From Ramlibacter tataouinensis (GTDB lineage Bacteria > Pseudomonadota > Gammaproteobacteria > Burkholderiales > Burkholderiaceae_C), in NCBI RefSeq assembly GCF_027941915.1, contig NZ_CP116009.1, positions 2,852,001 to 2,916,000 of the forward strand: a stretch of DNA of 64,000 bases. Direction: 5' to 3'. Within the stretch, counting starts at the first letter, position 1, and every line of letters begins with the position of its first letter. Positions 55,655-64,000 of the stretch are shown in pieces. The notes under the pieces are model-generated. The model ran no database searches. It was not told where the DNA came from and saw only the letters and a list, made by a program, of their open reading frames with translations. The position numbers were made by a program, and so were the translations under genes.

Positions 55655-56630
55655 ACTCTCGATTAGCACCGACGCGCGTGAGCCGGTCGTCGACATCCTG
55701 GCCAAGGTGCACGCCGCGTACGAAGCCGGCGTGCGCACGCTTTGGGTGGCCAACCACCTATTCCAACGCGACCCGGTGACTTTGGCGCATGCGGCGCTTG
55801 CGCGCTGCCCACAATTGCGTGTCGTGCTGATGGCGGTCAACCCATTCACGCAACATCCGGTGCAAGCCGCGATGAGCACGGCGACACTGGACGAGCTGTA
55901 TCCGGGCCGCGTGTCGCTTTGCTTGGGCGCTGGCGCACCCGCAGACTTACAGTCTGTCGGTATTGACGGTTCGAAGCCGCTGGGCCTCATGCGCGAGGCG
56001 ATGCAGCTCACCCGCGCACTGTTTTCCGGGGAAACCGTGCGCTTCGAAGGGCAGAGCTTTCAGGTCCGCGGGCGGGTGCTCGCCAACGGTCATCATCGCA
56101 TTCCGCTGATCCTCGCAGCGTCCGGGCCCCAGATGCTGGAGTTGGCTGGCGCTTCGGCGGATGGCGTGCTGATCACCGCCGGCAGCTCTGTCGAATTCGT
56201 CCAATGGTCGGTTGAGCAGGTGCGACGCGGGGCCGGTGAGCGGAAGGTGCGGGTCCACGGCCTCGCCTATGGCGCGATCGACGACGACGCCGGCATGGCC
56301 TGCGCTCGCGTGCGCCGGACGCTGGGCATCGTGCTTCGCGGGCCGCACCACGCTCGCAACCTTGCGCTCACTGGCTCGGAGCTTGACCAGGCCCGGCTGA
56401 GCAAGGCGGTGGCCGAGAACGACACGTCCACTATGGACTCGCTCATCACTGACGAAATCGTGCGGCGGCACACGTTAGCCGGCACAGCCGCAGACATCCG
56501 CGTGCGCCTCCAAGCCTATCAGGAGGCAGGCCTGGATGAGGCAGTGCTCGCCGGCGCCGTCGATGCGCAGCAAGTCTCGCGCATCCTCCAGGGCGTAGCG
56601 ACGGAGCGTTTATGGAAAGCCTCGATGTAA
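55647..56630 (+). CDS. LLM-class putative F420-dependent oxidoreductase
   Basis: This is a 327-residue luciferase-like enzyme, starting from TTG 55647 with GAAGGAG upstream. TIM-barrel features are AYEAGVRTLWVANHLFQRDPVTLAHAAL, PGRVSLCLGAGAPADLQSVG and HRIPLILAASGPQMLELAGASADGVLI. It lies inside the molybdenum hydroxylase operon, overlapping coxS by 8 bp and the XdhC gene by 19 bp. A role in the same pathway, using F420H2 or FMNH2, is likely. Confidence 0.85.
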   Translation: MPELSISTDAREPVVDILAKVHAAYEAGVRTLWVANHLFQRDPVTLAHAALARCPQLRVVLMAVNPFTQHPVQAAMSTATLDELYPGRVSLCLGAGAPADLQSVGIDGSKPLGLMREAMQLTRALFSGETVRFEGQSFQVRGRVLANGHHRIPLILAASGPQMLELAGASADGVLITAGSSVEFVQWSVEQVRRGAGERKVRVHGLAYGAIDDDAGMACARVRRTLGIVLRGPHHARNLALTGSELDQARLSKAVAENDTSTMDSLITDEIVRRHTLAGTAADIRVRLQAYQEAGLDEAVLAGAVDAQQVSRILQGVATERLWKASM

Positions 56631-57604
56631 GAGTCTTGCGCCAGGTCCGCCAGTGGCGGGCCACCGGCGTCCCGGTGCTGCTCGCCACTGTCGTCACCAC
56701 GTGGGGATCGTCGCCGCGGCCGGTGGGGTCGATCATGGCAATTAGTGCGCGAGGTAGTGTGGTCGGCTCCGTCTCGGGCGGCTGCATCGAGGACGACCTG
56801 ATCCACAAGTTCGTGGGCCGAACCGCCGGGGGCCCGCCTCAGCTGGTGCGCTATGGCGTCACCGCGGACGAGGCGCACCGCTTCGGGCTGCCATGCGGCG
56901 GCACCATGGAACTACTGCTGGAGTACGACCCTGACGCGGGCCCGCTCGGCGCTTTGATCGAATCGCTGGACAAAGGGCGACTAGTGCGCCGAGAAGTGGA
57001 CGTGCGCACGGGGGCCGCCACCTTGCGCGAGACGGTGCAGCCCGAGGAACTCGCGCGCGGCGACACGTGGATCGCAAACACCTTTGGCCCGGCCTATCGC
57101 ATGCTGCTGATCGGAGCGGGGCAGGTTACCGAGTACCTGGCGACCATCGCAACTTTCAGCGGTTTCGAGGTGACTGTGTGCGATCCGCGGTCCGAGTACC
57201 ACCGTTCATGGGGCGTCGCAGGAACGAAACTTGCGACGGAGATGCCAGACGATGTGGTGGCGTCCTTCCGGGCGGACCGCCGCACGTGCATCGTGGCATT
57301 GACGCATGATCCGAAACTAGACGACCTGGCGCTCCTGGAAGCCGTGCGGGGCCCCTCGTTCTACGTGGGCGCGATCGGCAGCCGCAGGAATCATGCGGCG
57401 CGGATCGCCCGGCTGAAGGAGCATTTCGAATTGACCCGCGCGGAAGCGGCGCGCCTGCGCGGACCTGTGGGACTCTACGTCGGCAGCAAGACGCCGGCGG
57501 AAATCGCGGTAAGCATCATGGCCGAGATCCTGGCGGTAAAGAACGGGGTGGACGTTCCGCCGGACATGCGGGTCGGTGACGCGAAGGAACGGCTCGCGAT
57601 CTAG
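56612..57604 (+). CDS. XdhC/CoxI-family maturation protein
   Basis: This 330-residue protein has the XdhC/CoxI N-terminal domain (ATVVTTWGSSPRPVGSIMAI, VSGGCIEDDLIHKFVG) and the Rossmann-like C-terminal domain (RMLLIGAGQVTEYLATIATF, THDPKLDDLALLEAV, FYVGAIGSRRNHAAR). Members insert sulfurated molybdenum cofactor into XDH-type enzymes. It would mature the hydroxylase encoded upstream. Confidence 0.92.
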   Translation: MESLDVRVLRQVRQWRATGVPVLLATVVTTWGSSPRPVGSIMAISARGSVVGSVSGGCIEDDLIHKFVGRTAGGPPQLVRYGVTADEAHRFGLPCGGTMELLLEYDPDAGPLGALIESLDKGRLVRREVDVRTGAATLRETVQPEELARGDTWIANTFGPAYRMLLIGAGQVTEYLATIATFSGFEVTVCDPRSEYHRSWGVAGTKLATEMPDDVVASFRADRRTCIVALTHDPKLDDLALLEAVRGPSFYVGAIGSRRNHAARIARLKEHFELTRAEAARLRGPVGLYVGSKTPAEIAVSIMAEILAVKNGVDVPPDMRVGDAKERLAI

Positions 57605-57612
57605 GAGGACGA

Positions 57613-58110
57613 ATGGACAAGCCTCTGTCGACCGTGGACCTGAGAATCCTGGAAGTGCTGCAGCACGAAGGGGACATCAGTAACCTGCGGTTGGCCGAAG
57701 CGATCTGTCTGTCGCCCAGTCCTTGCTTGCAGCGCGTGCGCAAGCTGCGATCGCAGGGCTACATCCAGGGCGTGAGCGCGGTGGTCGACCTGCGCCGTCT
57801 CACGCAATACGTGATCGTCCACTGCAGCATCGGACTGGTGGAACAGACCACGCGCCATCTAGCCGCGTTCGAGGCCGCCGTGCTCAAGATCCCCGAGGTG
57901 CTGGAGTGCAGCGCTATCAGCGGAGACTACAACTACCTGCTGAAGATCGTCACGCGCGACATGGAGCACTATGCCGAGCTGCTGAGGTCCATGATGGAGA
58001 TGAACATCGGCATCAAGACCCACGCCTCCGTGGTGGAAGTGAAGAACGTCAAGCGGTCGCTGGCGTTTCCGCTGCGCTCGCTGCTAAACGGTCGGTTCGG
58101 CGGGGCTTGA
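57613..58110 (+). CDS. Lrp/AsnC-family transcriptional regulator
   Basis: This 165-residue regulator has a winged helix (LRILEVLQHEGDISNLRLAEAICLSPSPCLQRVRKL) and a C-terminal RAM domain (FEAAVLKIPEVLECSAISGDYNYLLKIVTRDM). Lrp members respond to amino acids or their catabolites. It follows the XdhC gene by 8 bp and precedes an M24 gene. Control of the downstream catabolic genes is likely. Confidence 0.92.
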   Translation: MDKPLSTVDLRILEVLQHEGDISNLRLAEAICLSPSPCLQRVRKLRSQGYIQGVSAVVDLRRLTQYVIVHCSIGLVEQTTRHLAAFEAAVLKIPEVLECSAISGDYNYLLKIVTRDMEHYAELLRSMMEMNIGIKTHASVVEVKNVKRSLAFPLRSLLNGRFGGA

Positions 58111-58302
58111 GCCCGGCACCCGAGGGTTCTCCCCTAAACGGAATTCCTGACCGCGAAATTTCGTGCTGCTTCGGCGGCCTCGATCGATACCGGATATGCG
58201 CGGCACGCGTGAGATCGCAATCGCGTGAGCGTACCAACCCCTAGAGTGTCTCCTGTTCCGCGTGCCCTCGACACCTGCGCGGCGACCACAGGAGAACTTC
58301 CC

Positions 58303-59493
58303 TTGAAGATTATTCACGAGCCGGCGGAATCGGCTCTCACTCAGTCCAACGCAGCGGTCGGAAGCGCCGTCAGGCGGCCCGAGCACGAGACGCTCGCCAA
58401 GCTGCGCGCGGTCATGCAGGCCGGCAGCTACGACGCGCTCGTCGCCCTCTCCCAGGACAACGTCACGTACACCGCCGGCTTCCTCGTGCCGAGCCATGCC
58501 ACCAACCGCTTCCGCCGCACGATCGCGGTTCTCGCGGGCGACCGCTTTGCCACGCAGATCGTGGTGAACGTGGAGGAACTACAGGCGAAGGCCCGGTCGC
58601 GCTTCGACGACGTGCGGGCGTACAACCAGTTCACGCAGCAGCCGGCCGAAGTGCTGGCTGACGCGCTGATCGAGGCGGGCGTGGCAGAAGGCCGAATCGC
58701 CATCGAGCTGGACTTCATTCCGGCGGCTGACTTCCTGATCCTGCAGAAGCGCCTGCCGAACGCGAAGTTCGAGCCCTGCGCCGACCTGTTCTTCAACGCC
58801 CGAATGATCAAGACCGGGGAGGAAATTGGCATCCTGCGCCGAGGCGGCGTGGTGACCGAGCGTGTGATCTACGACGTGCTCAAGCAGATCAAGGTGGGCA
58901 TGACCGAGGTGGACGTGGCCCGCAAGATCGTCGACCAGATGATTGCGGCCGGCTCGGCGCAGTTCAAGTACCGCGTGGGCTCGGGCGTGAACAGCTCGGT
59001 GACGAACTGCGGAACCACGAACAAGCGCATCGAGGCGGGTGACGTCATCCGCATCGAGGTCCTCGGCGATTTCGAGAACTATCGCTCCAACGTCACGCGC
59101 ACCGCTGTGGCCGGCAAGCCGACGGCGCGCCAGAAGGACATCTGGGGGAAGCTGATCCGCGCGCGGGAGCTGTGCAAGACGATGCTGCGCCCCGGCGTGC
59201 CAGTGGCCGACGTCTACAGGGCCTACGTCGCTACATGCCGCGAGAGCGGAATCGAGCCCACCCTCAAGTTCCTGGGCCACGGCATTGGCCAGACCATCCA
59301 CGAGGAGCCGTACATTACGGATACGCGCACGATCGTGTTCGAGCCGAACATCACGTTCACGATGGAGCCGCTCTACATGATCCCCGGCGAGATGGGCTTC
59401 CACGCTGAGGACATGTACGTGATTACAGAGGGCGGCTTCGAATCGATCACGGGAACCATCTGCAGCAACGACGAGCTGATCGAGGTGGGTTGA
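58303..59493 (+). CDS. M24-family protein lacking the usual metal ligands (creatinase-like)
   Basis: This is a 396-residue pita-bread protein. The His loop LGHGIGQTIHEEPYI and the Glu motifs FTMEPLYMIPG and HAEDMYVITEGG are kept. The first metal-binding strand reads IRIEVLGDFENYRSNVTRTA, where M24 metallopeptidases have an Asp in each half, so both ligands are altered. Creatinases and related amidinohydrolases also lack metals. TTG at 58303 has AGGAGA eight bases upstream and is preferred over a GTG at 58225. The MR/MLE gene follows by TGATG overlap. Confidence 0.8.
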   Translation: MKIIHEPAESALTQSNAAVGSAVRRPEHETLAKLRAVMQAGSYDALVALSQDNVTYTAGFLVPSHATNRFRRTIAVLAGDRFATQIVVNVEELQAKARSRFDDVRAYNQFTQQPAEVLADALIEAGVAEGRIAIELDFIPAADFLILQKRLPNAKFEPCADLFFNARMIKTGEEIGILRRGGVVTERVIYDVLKQIKVGMTEVDVARKIVDQMIAAGSAQFKYRVGSGVNSSVTNCGTTNKRIEAGDVIRIEVLGDFENYRSNVTRTAVAGKPTARQKDIWGKLIRARELCKTMLRPGVPVADVYRAYVATCRESGIEPTLKFLGHGIGQTIHEEPYITDTRTIVFEPNITFTMEPLYMIPGEMGFHAEDMYVITEGGFESITGTICSNDELIEVG

Positions 59494-60665
59494 TGGGCCA
59501 GCCGCTTTCCATCGAACGTCTCGAGACCTTCGTGGTGGCCCTGCCGCCGCGCCGCCCGCACCTTTGGGTGGGCCTCGATTCCCCTGCAGGCAACGGCTAC
59601 GTCGTGACGAAGGTGCTGCTCTCGGACGGCAGCGTCGGCTGGGGCGAGGCGCAGGCCATCCGCACCTGGGGCGGCGACAACGCCCGCCGCTACGGCGAGA
59701 CCCCGGCCACGACCGTTACCTTGATCCACAACTGCCTCAAGCCGGCGCTGACGGGCGTCGACGTGCGCCAAGTGGAAGTAGTGCACCAGAAGATGAACCG
59801 CGCGCTACGTGGCTACCCCTACGCCAAGGCGGCGCTCGAGGTGGCGATGCTTGATGCGCTGGGCCACAGCTTCAAGGTGCCGGTGTACCAGCTGCTCGGC
59901 GGAAAGGTGCGCGATCGCATCCCGCTCGCGCACAGCATCGGCCTGATGGACGCCGAAGCGGCGGCGCGCGAAGCGGCCGATGTCGTGGCCGAAGGCATCA
60001 GGACGCTCAAGGTAAAGATCGGCGTGGACATTGAACGCGACGTGAAGGTGGTGCGTGCTGTGCGGCAGGCCATCGGCCCCGACGCGCGGATCCGCGTGGA
60101 TGCGAACCAAGGCTACCGCAACTGGCGCGACGGCGCCGAAGCCCTCAGGCGCATGGAGGAGTTCGACATTCTCTACGCCGAGCAGCTCGTGGACGGCTTG
60201 GCCGGCATGGCGGAGATCGCCGCGCGCAGCAACGTCCCGATCATGGCCGACGAGAGCGCCTGGACGGACCGGGACGTGGTCGAAATCGCCCAGCGCCGCG
60301 CGGCCGAGTACCTGTCGGTCTACTACACCAAGCCTGGCGGCCTGGTCCCCGCCAAGCGCCTGCTAGCGGTAGCCGGGGCATTCCAGATGCAGTGCGACAT
60401 CAATGGGTCGGGCGAGATGGGCGTGGGCAACGCAGCCAACGTGCACCTGGCGGCGTCGTCGCCGGAGATCACGCTTGCCGGCACGATCCCAGTGACTTCC
60501 ACCGCCGAAGTGCAGCGCACCAAAGTCGCCGGCCGGAAGTACCTAGACGACATCGTGCGCCAGCCCTTCGCCTACGACGACGGCCACCTCGTCGTGCCGG
60601 ATGGTCCGGGCCTGGGTATTGAAGTAGATGAAGCCAAGCTCCAGAAATACAGCGTGGCCGTTTGA
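59493..60665 (+). CDS. Enolase-superfamily (mandelate racemase/muconate lactonizing) enzyme
   Basis: This 390-residue enzyme has the MR/MLE layout: an N-terminal capping domain and a C-terminal barrel. The catalytic Lys pair is in GIRTLKVKIGVDIE, and the metal ligands in RVDANQGYRNW, YAEQLVDG and MADESAW. The second acid-base side has YYTKPGG with Lys, as in the MLE subgroup. It abstracts a proton alpha to a carboxylate. It overlaps the preceding M24 gene. Substrate unknown. Confidence 0.9.
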   Translation: MGQPLSIERLETFVVALPPRRPHLWVGLDSPAGNGYVVTKVLLSDGSVGWGEAQAIRTWGGDNARRYGETPATTVTLIHNCLKPALTGVDVRQVEVVHQKMNRALRGYPYAKAALEVAMLDALGHSFKVPVYQLLGGKVRDRIPLAHSIGLMDAEAAAREAADVVAEGIRTLKVKIGVDIERDVKVVRAVRQAIGPDARIRVDANQGYRNWRDGAEALRRMEEFDILYAEQLVDGLAGMAEIAARSNVPIMADESAWTDRDVVEIAQRRAAEYLSVYYTKPGGLVPAKRLLAVAGAFQMQCDINGSGEMGVGNAANVHLAASSPEITLAGTIPVTSTAEVQRTKVAGRKYLDDIVRQPFAYDDGHLVVPDGPGLGIEVDEAKLQKYSVAV

Positions 60666-60675
60666 GGAGTCTCCC

Positions 60676-61782
60676 GTGAAGGAAATCAACAAGGTGGCGC
60701 TGCTCGGCGCCGGCAACGGCGGCTGCGCGGCCGCCGTTGACCTGACGCTGCGTGGTTTGGATGTGCGGCTTTATGGCCGCAGCCCAGAAACCGTGGAGCC
60801 GCTGCAAAAGCGCGGCGGCATCGAGTACGAGGGCATCTTCGGCGAAGGGTTCGTGAAGGTCTCTACCATCACGCGCTCGATGGAGGAGGCGATGCGCGGC
60901 GCCGATGTCGTCGTGGTGATGGCACCGGCGCACGCGCATGAGAACATCGCCACGCAGCTTGCGCCGCACCTAACTGACAACCAAGTCGTGCTCGCCGCGC
61001 CGGGTCACACGCTCACGCTCATCCCGAACACGCTGCGCCGCCTCGGACACCGCAGCCCCGTCACCTGCGGCACGTCGACCCTGCCCTACATTTGCCGCAA
61101 GATCGCGCCGGACCGCGTGAAGGTTTCGCGTGCCTCGGCCAAGCTGATCTTCTCGTCGTTCCCGGCTCTTCACACCGAGGAGTTGGCGGCCCGCCTGCGC
61201 AAGGTTTTTCCGCCGCTCTTCCCGGTGCCGACAGTGCTGGACGCGCTTTTCCGCTACACGAACGCTATCCACCACCCGCCAGCGCTGCTGTGCAACGTGG
61301 GCCGCGTCGAGGCGTCCGGCGGCGACTACTGTCATTATTTCGAGGGCATCACGCAGTCGGTCGGTGGGCTTATCGACACGCTGGACCGCGAGCGGCTTTC
61401 CGCCGCGGCCGCGTTCGGCTGCCAGGTGCCGAAGCTCGCCGACTACTTCTTCGAGATGGGCTACACCGGCCCCGGCGGCAAGGAAGGCGGCACGGCGTAT
61501 GCCACGTTCCAGAACAGCGAGCCGAACCGCTGGATCAAGGCGCCCGCCAGCATCGACCACCGCTTCTTTAACGAGGACATCCCGTTCGGGCTGGTGCCGT
61601 TCTCGGAGCTGGGAGGCCTAGCCGGCGCGCGAACCGACGCAATCGACGCCGTGATCACGCTGGCGTCGGCGTTGCGCGGGCAGCCCTACCGCGAGAAGGG
61701 CCTGAACCTCGCGCGCATGGGCTTCGCCGGCATGGATGCCGCACAGGTGCGCCGCACGGTGCGCGAGGGGTTCGTCACGTGA
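60676..61782 (+). CDS. NAD/NADP octopine/nopaline dehydrogenase-family protein
   Basis: This 368-residue oxidoreductase starts with GTG 60676, with GAGGAG upstream. The N-terminal Rossmann motif is VALLGAGNGGCAAAVDLTLRG. The opine dehydrogenase C-terminal domain has FRYTNAIHHPPALLCNVGR, which keeps the conserved His-Pro. The family reduces or oxidises N-(carboxyalkyl) amino acids. In a cluster with M14 and M24 enzymes this suggests an opine-like or N-substituted amino acid substrate. It overlaps the next gene by four bases (GTGA). Confidence 0.85.
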   Translation: MKEINKVALLGAGNGGCAAAVDLTLRGLDVRLYGRSPETVEPLQKRGGIEYEGIFGEGFVKVSTITRSMEEAMRGADVVVVMAPAHAHENIATQLAPHLTDNQVVLAAPGHTLTLIPNTLRRLGHRSPVTCGTSTLPYICRKIAPDRVKVSRASAKLIFSSFPALHTEELAARLRKVFPPLFPVPTVLDALFRYTNAIHHPPALLCNVGRVEASGGDYCHYFEGITQSVGGLIDTLDRERLSAAAAFGCQVPKLADYFFEMGYTGPGGKEGGTAYATFQNSEPNRWIKAPASIDHRFFNEDIPFGLVPFSELGGLAGARTDAIDAVITLASALRGQPYREKGLNLARMGFAGMDAAQVRRTVREGFVT

Positions 61783-62762
61783 TCCCATTCGGCGTGAGCT
61801 TCGACGGCTTCGTGCCGATCCGCGAGGCAGTGTCCATCGCGCAGCGCGCCGAGGAACTCGGCGCCCGTTCCTACTGGATCGCCGAGCACCTGGGCTACCG
61901 CGAGGCGTTCAGCACGGCGACCGCCATCGCGATGCATACCCGCACGGGGCGCATCGTCCCGACGGCGATCAGCCCTTACCTGCGGCATCCCATGCCCATG
62001 GCGATGGCGCTCGCGAGCCTCGACGAGCTCGCGCCAGGCCGCGCGGGCGTCGCCGTTGGGGTGGGCAATCCCCTGTTCCTCAAGGAGAACGGGCTGGCGG
62101 CCGAGAAGCCGTTGGCCGCCGTGCGCGACTACCTCGAGGCGCTGGGCGGGCTGCTCGCGGGCCAGCCGCAGCACAAGCAGGGGCAGACCTTCTCGCTGGA
62201 CGGCGCCAAGCTGGCGTTCACCGGTCCGCAATCGGTGCCGCTGTACGTGGCCGCGATGGGGCCGGCGATGCTGAAGCTCTCGGGCGCGGTTGCCAATGGC
62301 GTGCTGCTCTCCGCAGGGCTGTCGACGCAGTACTCCAAGCACCAGCTCGACGCGGTCGCCGGTGCGGCGAAGGAAGCGGGGCGCGACCCGGCAAAGGTGC
62401 GCAAGGCGAGCTACGTCTATTTCATGGCTGATTCCGGCGGGACCGCCGCGCGCCAGACCGTGCGCGAGAAGCTTGCCTTCTTGTTCCGCAACGACAAGAT
62501 CAAGGAGAACCTCGCGTACTCCGGCATCCAGGTCGACCAGGAAGCCGTGATGGCCGCCATCGCGCGAAGGGACACCGCCGCCGCCGCGAAGCTGGTGCCC
62601 GACGAGGCCATCCACCAGCTCACGATCTTCGGCGACGTGGCCACGTGCAGGCGGCGCATCCGCGAGTACCTCGACGCCGGCCTGGAGGAGATTGTCCTCT
62701 CGCTCATCGGCAATAAGGAACAGCGCCTCCAGAGCCTTGAGACGCTTCCGCAGATCCATTGA
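61779..62762 (+). CDS. LLM-class putative F420-dependent oxidoreductase
   Basis: This is a 327-residue luciferase-like enzyme. FGVSFDGFVPIREAVSIAQR, EELGARSYWIAEHLGYREAF, HTRTGRIVPTAISPY, ALASLDELAPGRAGVAVGVG and PLYVAAMGPAMLKLSGAVANG are family segments. It is the third LLM enzyme in the region, closer in style to methylene-H4MPT reductase-type F420 proteins. It is translationally coupled to the opine-dehydrogenase-like gene. Confidence 0.87.
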   Translation: MIPFGVSFDGFVPIREAVSIAQRAEELGARSYWIAEHLGYREAFSTATAIAMHTRTGRIVPTAISPYLRHPMPMAMALASLDELAPGRAGVAVGVGNPLFLKENGLAAEKPLAAVRDYLEALGGLLAGQPQHKQGQTFSLDGAKLAFTGPQSVPLYVAAMGPAMLKLSGAVANGVLLSAGLSTQYSKHQLDAVAGAAKEAGRDPAKVRKASYVYFMADSGGTAARQTVREKLAFLFRNDKIKENLAYSGIQVDQEAVMAAIARRDTAAAAKLVPDEAIHQLTIFGDVATCRRRIREYLDAGLEEIVLSLIGNKEQRLQSLETLPQIH

Positions 62763-62784
62763 CTTCCCCGACAGGAGTGCTTCC

Positions 62785-63870
62785 ATGATCCAGCGCATCA
62801 GAACCCTCGCCCTCGGCGCCTTGCTCGCCGGCGTCGCGTTGTCCGCCAGCGCCGCCGAAACCGTGATTTTCGGCACCGTCACCCGCATCACACTCGGCTA
62901 CGCGCCGCTGGTGGCGGCGATGGAGCTCGGCTACTTCAAGCAGGAAGACATCGACCTGCAGATCCGAGAATTCGTCGGCACCGCCGTGCTCATGCCGCAG
63001 ATCGCGACCAAGCAGGTCACCATCGGCTATCCGGCCGCCGACACGCTGATGCTAACGCGCCAGCCAGGCAAGGATCCGCTGCCGGCTAGGTTCTTCTACA
63101 ACGCAATCCGCAGCTCGATCTGGGAGTTCTACGTCCCGGAGAACAGCCCGATCAAGTCGGTGAAGGATCTCAAGGGTAAGAAGATCGGGATAGCCGCGCT
63201 GGCCAACGGCAACGTCCCGATCACTCGCGCGCTGTTCAAGGAGATCGGCCTGGTCGAGGGCAAGGACTTCGAGTTTCACACCATCGGCGTGGGTGCGCCC
63301 GCCTACAACGCCCTGATCAACGGGCAGGTAGACGTCTACAACACTTTCGACGTGAACGCCGCCCAGATGCTGGCCAGCGGCATCAAGGTGCGCAAGCTGG
63401 AGATCCCGGCCAAGTACCAGCAGCTGATGTCCAACGGCTACGTCACGCATGAGGACAACCTGCGCAACAACCCCAAGATGCTCGCCGGCTTCGGCCGTGC
63501 GGCCACCAAAGGCGTGATCGCCTGCGACGAGAACCCGCGCTGGTGCGTCTCCACCTTCTGGAAGCACTATCCGCAGACCAAGCCGCAGCAGGGCACCGAG
63601 GAGGAGAAGATGGCGGCCGCATTGCAGATGCTGGCGGCCCGCCAGCGCGGCAACCTCGACTTCTCCGACGTGGGCAACCAGCGCAAGTTCGGCCTCTACT
63701 CGCCCGAGGTGTGGAAGCGGTACGTACAGGTGCTGCACGACGGCGGCCAGCTCAGCACGACCAACATCGACACGTCTACCCTGTACACCAACTCGTTCGT
63801 CGAAGAGTTCAACAAGTTCGACGAGGCGAAGGTTCGCGCCGATTCCCGCCAGCAGCGGGCCATGCCGTGA
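62785..63870 (+). CDS. ABC transporter substrate-binding protein, NMT1/TauA-SsuA type
   Basis: This is a 361-residue periplasmic binding protein with a signal peptide (MIQRIRTLALGALLAGVALS to ASAA). It opens VIFGTVTRITLGYAPLVAAMELGYFKQEDIDL, typical of nitrate/sulfonate/taurine or thiamine-precursor receptors. VKDLKGKKIGIAALANG follows. It overlaps the start of an ATP-binding protein gene by four bases. An AGGAG site precedes the ATG. It probably imports the pathway substrate; the ligand is unknown. Confidence 0.9.
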   Translation: MIQRIRTLALGALLAGVALSASAAETVIFGTVTRITLGYAPLVAAMELGYFKQEDIDLQIREFVGTAVLMPQIATKQVTIGYPAADTLMLTRQPGKDPLPARFFYNAIRSSIWEFYVPENSPIKSVKDLKGKKIGIAALANGNVPITRALFKEIGLVEGKDFEFHTIGVGAPAYNALINGQVDVYNTFDVNAAQMLASGIKVRKLEIPAKYQQLMSNGYVTHEDNLRNNPKMLAGFGRAATKGVIACDENPRWCVSTFWKHYPQTKPQQGTEEEKMAAALQMLAARQRGNLDFSDVGNQRKFGLYSPEVWKRYVQVLHDGGQLSTTNIDTSTLYTNSFVEEFNKFDEAKVRADSRQQRAMP

Positions 63871-64000
63871 GCACCGTGAGCGTTGTCTACAAGGAGTTTC
63901 GGCGCGAAGACGCCGCCGCGGCACCGGGCCCCGTGCCGCAGTCCGCGCCGGGGATGCTCGAAGTGCGCGGCCTGGGCGTCACCTACGCGTCCACGCGGGG
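63867..64000 (+). CDS. ABC transporter ATP-binding protein, partial
   Basis: Only the N-terminal 45 residues are visible, cut by the window edge. They read from GTG 63867 and contain MLEVRGLGVTYAS, the start of an SsuB/TauB-type ATPase (the first strand and conserved aromatic). The four-base overlap with the receptor gene suggests one importer operon continuing to the right. Confidence 0.75.
   Translation, partial: MSTVSVVYKEFRREDAAAAPGPVPQSAPGMLEVRGLGVTYASTR

Overview
The window reads as a high-G+C betaproteobacterial chromosome, most likely Comamonadaceae (Ramlibacter/Variovorax-like; this placement is inferred from gene content and order, not from a search). The left part is conserved housekeeping DNA. 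The middle is a lower-G+C integrated element next to a tRNA gene. The right part is a long catabolic and cofactor cluster.

Layout. 1-4427 (-): a peptide/nickel-type ABC importer (permeases, two ATPases, and the binding protein cut by the window edge). 4491-18406: ferredoxin, a small secreted protein, pth, rplY, prs, tRNA-Gln, ispE, lolB, a TPR lipoprotein, mutM, a dynamin-like GTPase, mutY, rapZ, recN and nadK, mostly in tight ATGA-coupled operons. 18525-19673: hrcA and a CAT-anticodon tRNA. 19757-28557: tyrosine integrase beside the tRNA, followed by unknown genes, a ParB-like protein, an SF2 helicase, a Toprim protein and a terminase-small-subunit-like protein. No capsid or tail genes are seen, so this looks like a phage satellite or degenerate prophage. 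28940-34590: a compact cargo module that looks like a conflict or defence system. 34591-35462: non-coding DNA with palindromes. 35463-64000: the catabolic region.

The cargo module is the most unusual part. One operon (+) encodes an acyl-carrier-like small protein, an XRE regulator, an ImmA/IrrE metallopeptidase fused to a chagasin-type (I42) cysteine-protease inhibitor, an intracellular papain-type protease and a thymidylate-synthase-fold protein. A convergent operon (-) encodes a DUF4031 protein, a two-domain MazG-like protein and a uracil-DNA-glycosylase-superfamily protein. It is divergent from a second XRE regulator that carries two copies of the same operator. Near-identical 23-bp palindromes in opposite orientation bracket the module.

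The right-hand region contains a complete coenzyme F420 pathway: GTP cyclohydrolase II for the precursor, FO synthase, CofC, CofD and CofE, plus an NADPH:F420 oxidoreductase and three luciferase-like putative F420-dependent enzymes. The proton-translocating transhydrogenase genes pntAA-pntAB-pntB are translationally coupled to cofC, which suggests NADPH supply for F420 reduction. Around them are a molybdenum hydroxylase (large, medium and small subunits, CoxG, XdhC), two M24 pita-bread enzymes, an enolase-superfamily protein, an opine-dehydrogenase-like enzyme, a PLP lyase, an M14 amidohydrolase, two transport receptors and IclR and Lrp regulators. Three promoters in this region carry the same 25-bp operator just downstream of the -10 box, consistent with one IclR regulon. 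The substrate of the pathway cannot be read from the sequence.
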